Positions 63,649 to 64,000 of a stretch of DNA of 64,000 nt are shown here, piece by piece (position 1 is the stretch's first letter; every line of letters starts with the position of its first letter). The stretch is from the NCBI RefSeq assembly GCF_014844075.1, contig NZ_CP062165.1:4464001-4528000 (forward strand), written 5' to 3'. The notes beneath the pieces are model-generated. The model was not told the DNA's origin, made no database searches, and saw only the letters and a program-made list of their open reading frames with translations. Position numbers and translations under genes: made by a program. Source of the DNA: Paenibacillus sp. JNUCC-31. Lineage in GTDB: Bacteria > Bacillota > Bacilli > Paenibacillales > Paenibacillaceae.

Positions 63649-64000
63649 ATGATTGAAACGAAAAAAGGTTTTTTGGGACCTGAGCATGTAGATCTGTTAA
63701 ATGGCGTTTTCCAAACGTCACAAGAGGTTGGGGAACGTTATCTGTTAACACTGGACATTGATCGTTTTCTTGCGCCGTGTTTTGAAGCCCATGGATTACC
63801 TGCCAAAAAGGAACGGTACGCGGGTTGGGAAGCACGCACCATCAGCGGGCATTCTCTCGGACACTATCTGTCTGCCCTGGCTGTAACCTATCAGGCGACA
63901 GGGAATGAAACGCTAAAACAAACCCTGGATTATGCCGTCAGCGAGCTTGCATCCATTCAACAGACAACAGGCAGCGGGAACATCGGCGGATTGTCCGAAG
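63649..64000 (+). CDS. GH127-type beta-L-arabinofuranosidase, 3' truncated by the window
   Basis: First 117 residues, with GAGGAGGAGCGA upstream. The opening GFLGPEHVDLLNGVFQTSQEVGERYLLTLDIDRFLAPCFEAHGLPAKKERYAGWEARTISGHSLGHYLSALA is the conserved N-terminus of GH127/DUF1680 proteins. The catalytic Cys/Glu lie further on, beyond the window. No signal peptide, so it is cytoplasmic. Acts on terminal beta-L-arabinofuranosyl residues of plant glycans, fitting a Paenibacillus-like saprophyte. Confidence 0.9.
   Translation, partial: MIETKKGFLGPEHVDLLNGVFQTSQEVGERYLLTLDIDRFLAPCFEAHGLPAKKERYAGWEARTISGHSLGHYLSALAVTYQATGNETLKQTLDYAVSELASIQQTTGSGNIGGLSE

Noticed and set aside
1..64000. CRISPR array, tRNA or rRNA genes
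   Set aside because: No regularly spaced repeat-spacer pattern, tRNA cloverleaf or rRNA segment was seen on reading; a dedicated scan was not possible.

Overview
The window reads as chromosomal DNA of a Gram-positive, Paenibacillus-like member of the Bacillota. This is inferred, not searched. Supporting signs are strong AGGAGG-type ribosome binding sites with frequent TTG starts, SLH cell-surface proteins, MprF, a PocR-AraC regulator, GH95 and GH127 glycosidases, and many hairpin/T-run terminators. No tRNA, rRNA or CRISPR array was seen.

Layout. 1-5.6 kb: two tandem cell-surface proteins with cadherin-like DPDGD repeats; the first lacks its 5' end, the second carries SLH modules. 5.7-7.2 kb: four small minus-strand genes, including a colicin-immunity-like protein and a HEAT-like protein. 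7.3-12.1 kb: a quinone oxidoreductase-like enzyme, divergent LysR regulator with a threonine-aldolase-like enzyme, and a secreted HEIGH metallopeptidase-like protein with a discoidin domain. 12.2-16.5 kb: PocR-AraC regulator divergent from gldA and a fused DhaK-DhaL kinase (glycerol/dihydroxyacetone use).

16.53-48.94 kb is the most interesting part. Both borders carry arrays built on the same 22-bp motif (TGTCGGTAAnTTTATAGTAT), in inverted orientation, with the same 44-bp spacing, each preceded by a TGT 19 bp outside the first copy. This is the architecture of Tn7-like (TnsB-bound) transposon ends. A TnsD/TniQ-like ORF lies just inside the right end and the left end lies about 30 bp after the dhaK stop. 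No tnsA, tnsB or tnsC is present, so this looks like a ~32 kb immobilised or trans-dependent element. Its apparent cargo: a tldD-tldE-ABC-ABC-PLP-enzyme operon (possible peptide maturation/export); a two-component system, two PmtA-like methyltransferases, DedA and MprF (envelope lipid modification, sharing an 11-bp-period operator); thioredoxin plus a trigger-factor-like isomerase; a LytTR/AgrC-type two-component system; a GH95 glycosidase; an RR-HK-MMPL operon; an MFS exporter with TetR repressor; and decayed gene remnants.

49.0-64 kb is ordinary accessory chromosome: SDR, old yellow enzyme, NADPH oxidoreductase and TetR (with TetR-type palindromes upstream of the SDR), an AlaX-type editing protein, a DUF1963-like protein, acetyltransferases, an amino-acid permease, a LysR/butanediol-dehydrogenase pair, and an AraC regulator divergent from a GH127 gene that runs off the end.

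All family assignments rest on recognising motifs in the translated sequence; none was confirmed by a database search. Starts were chosen by ribosome binding site and often differ from the longest open frame.
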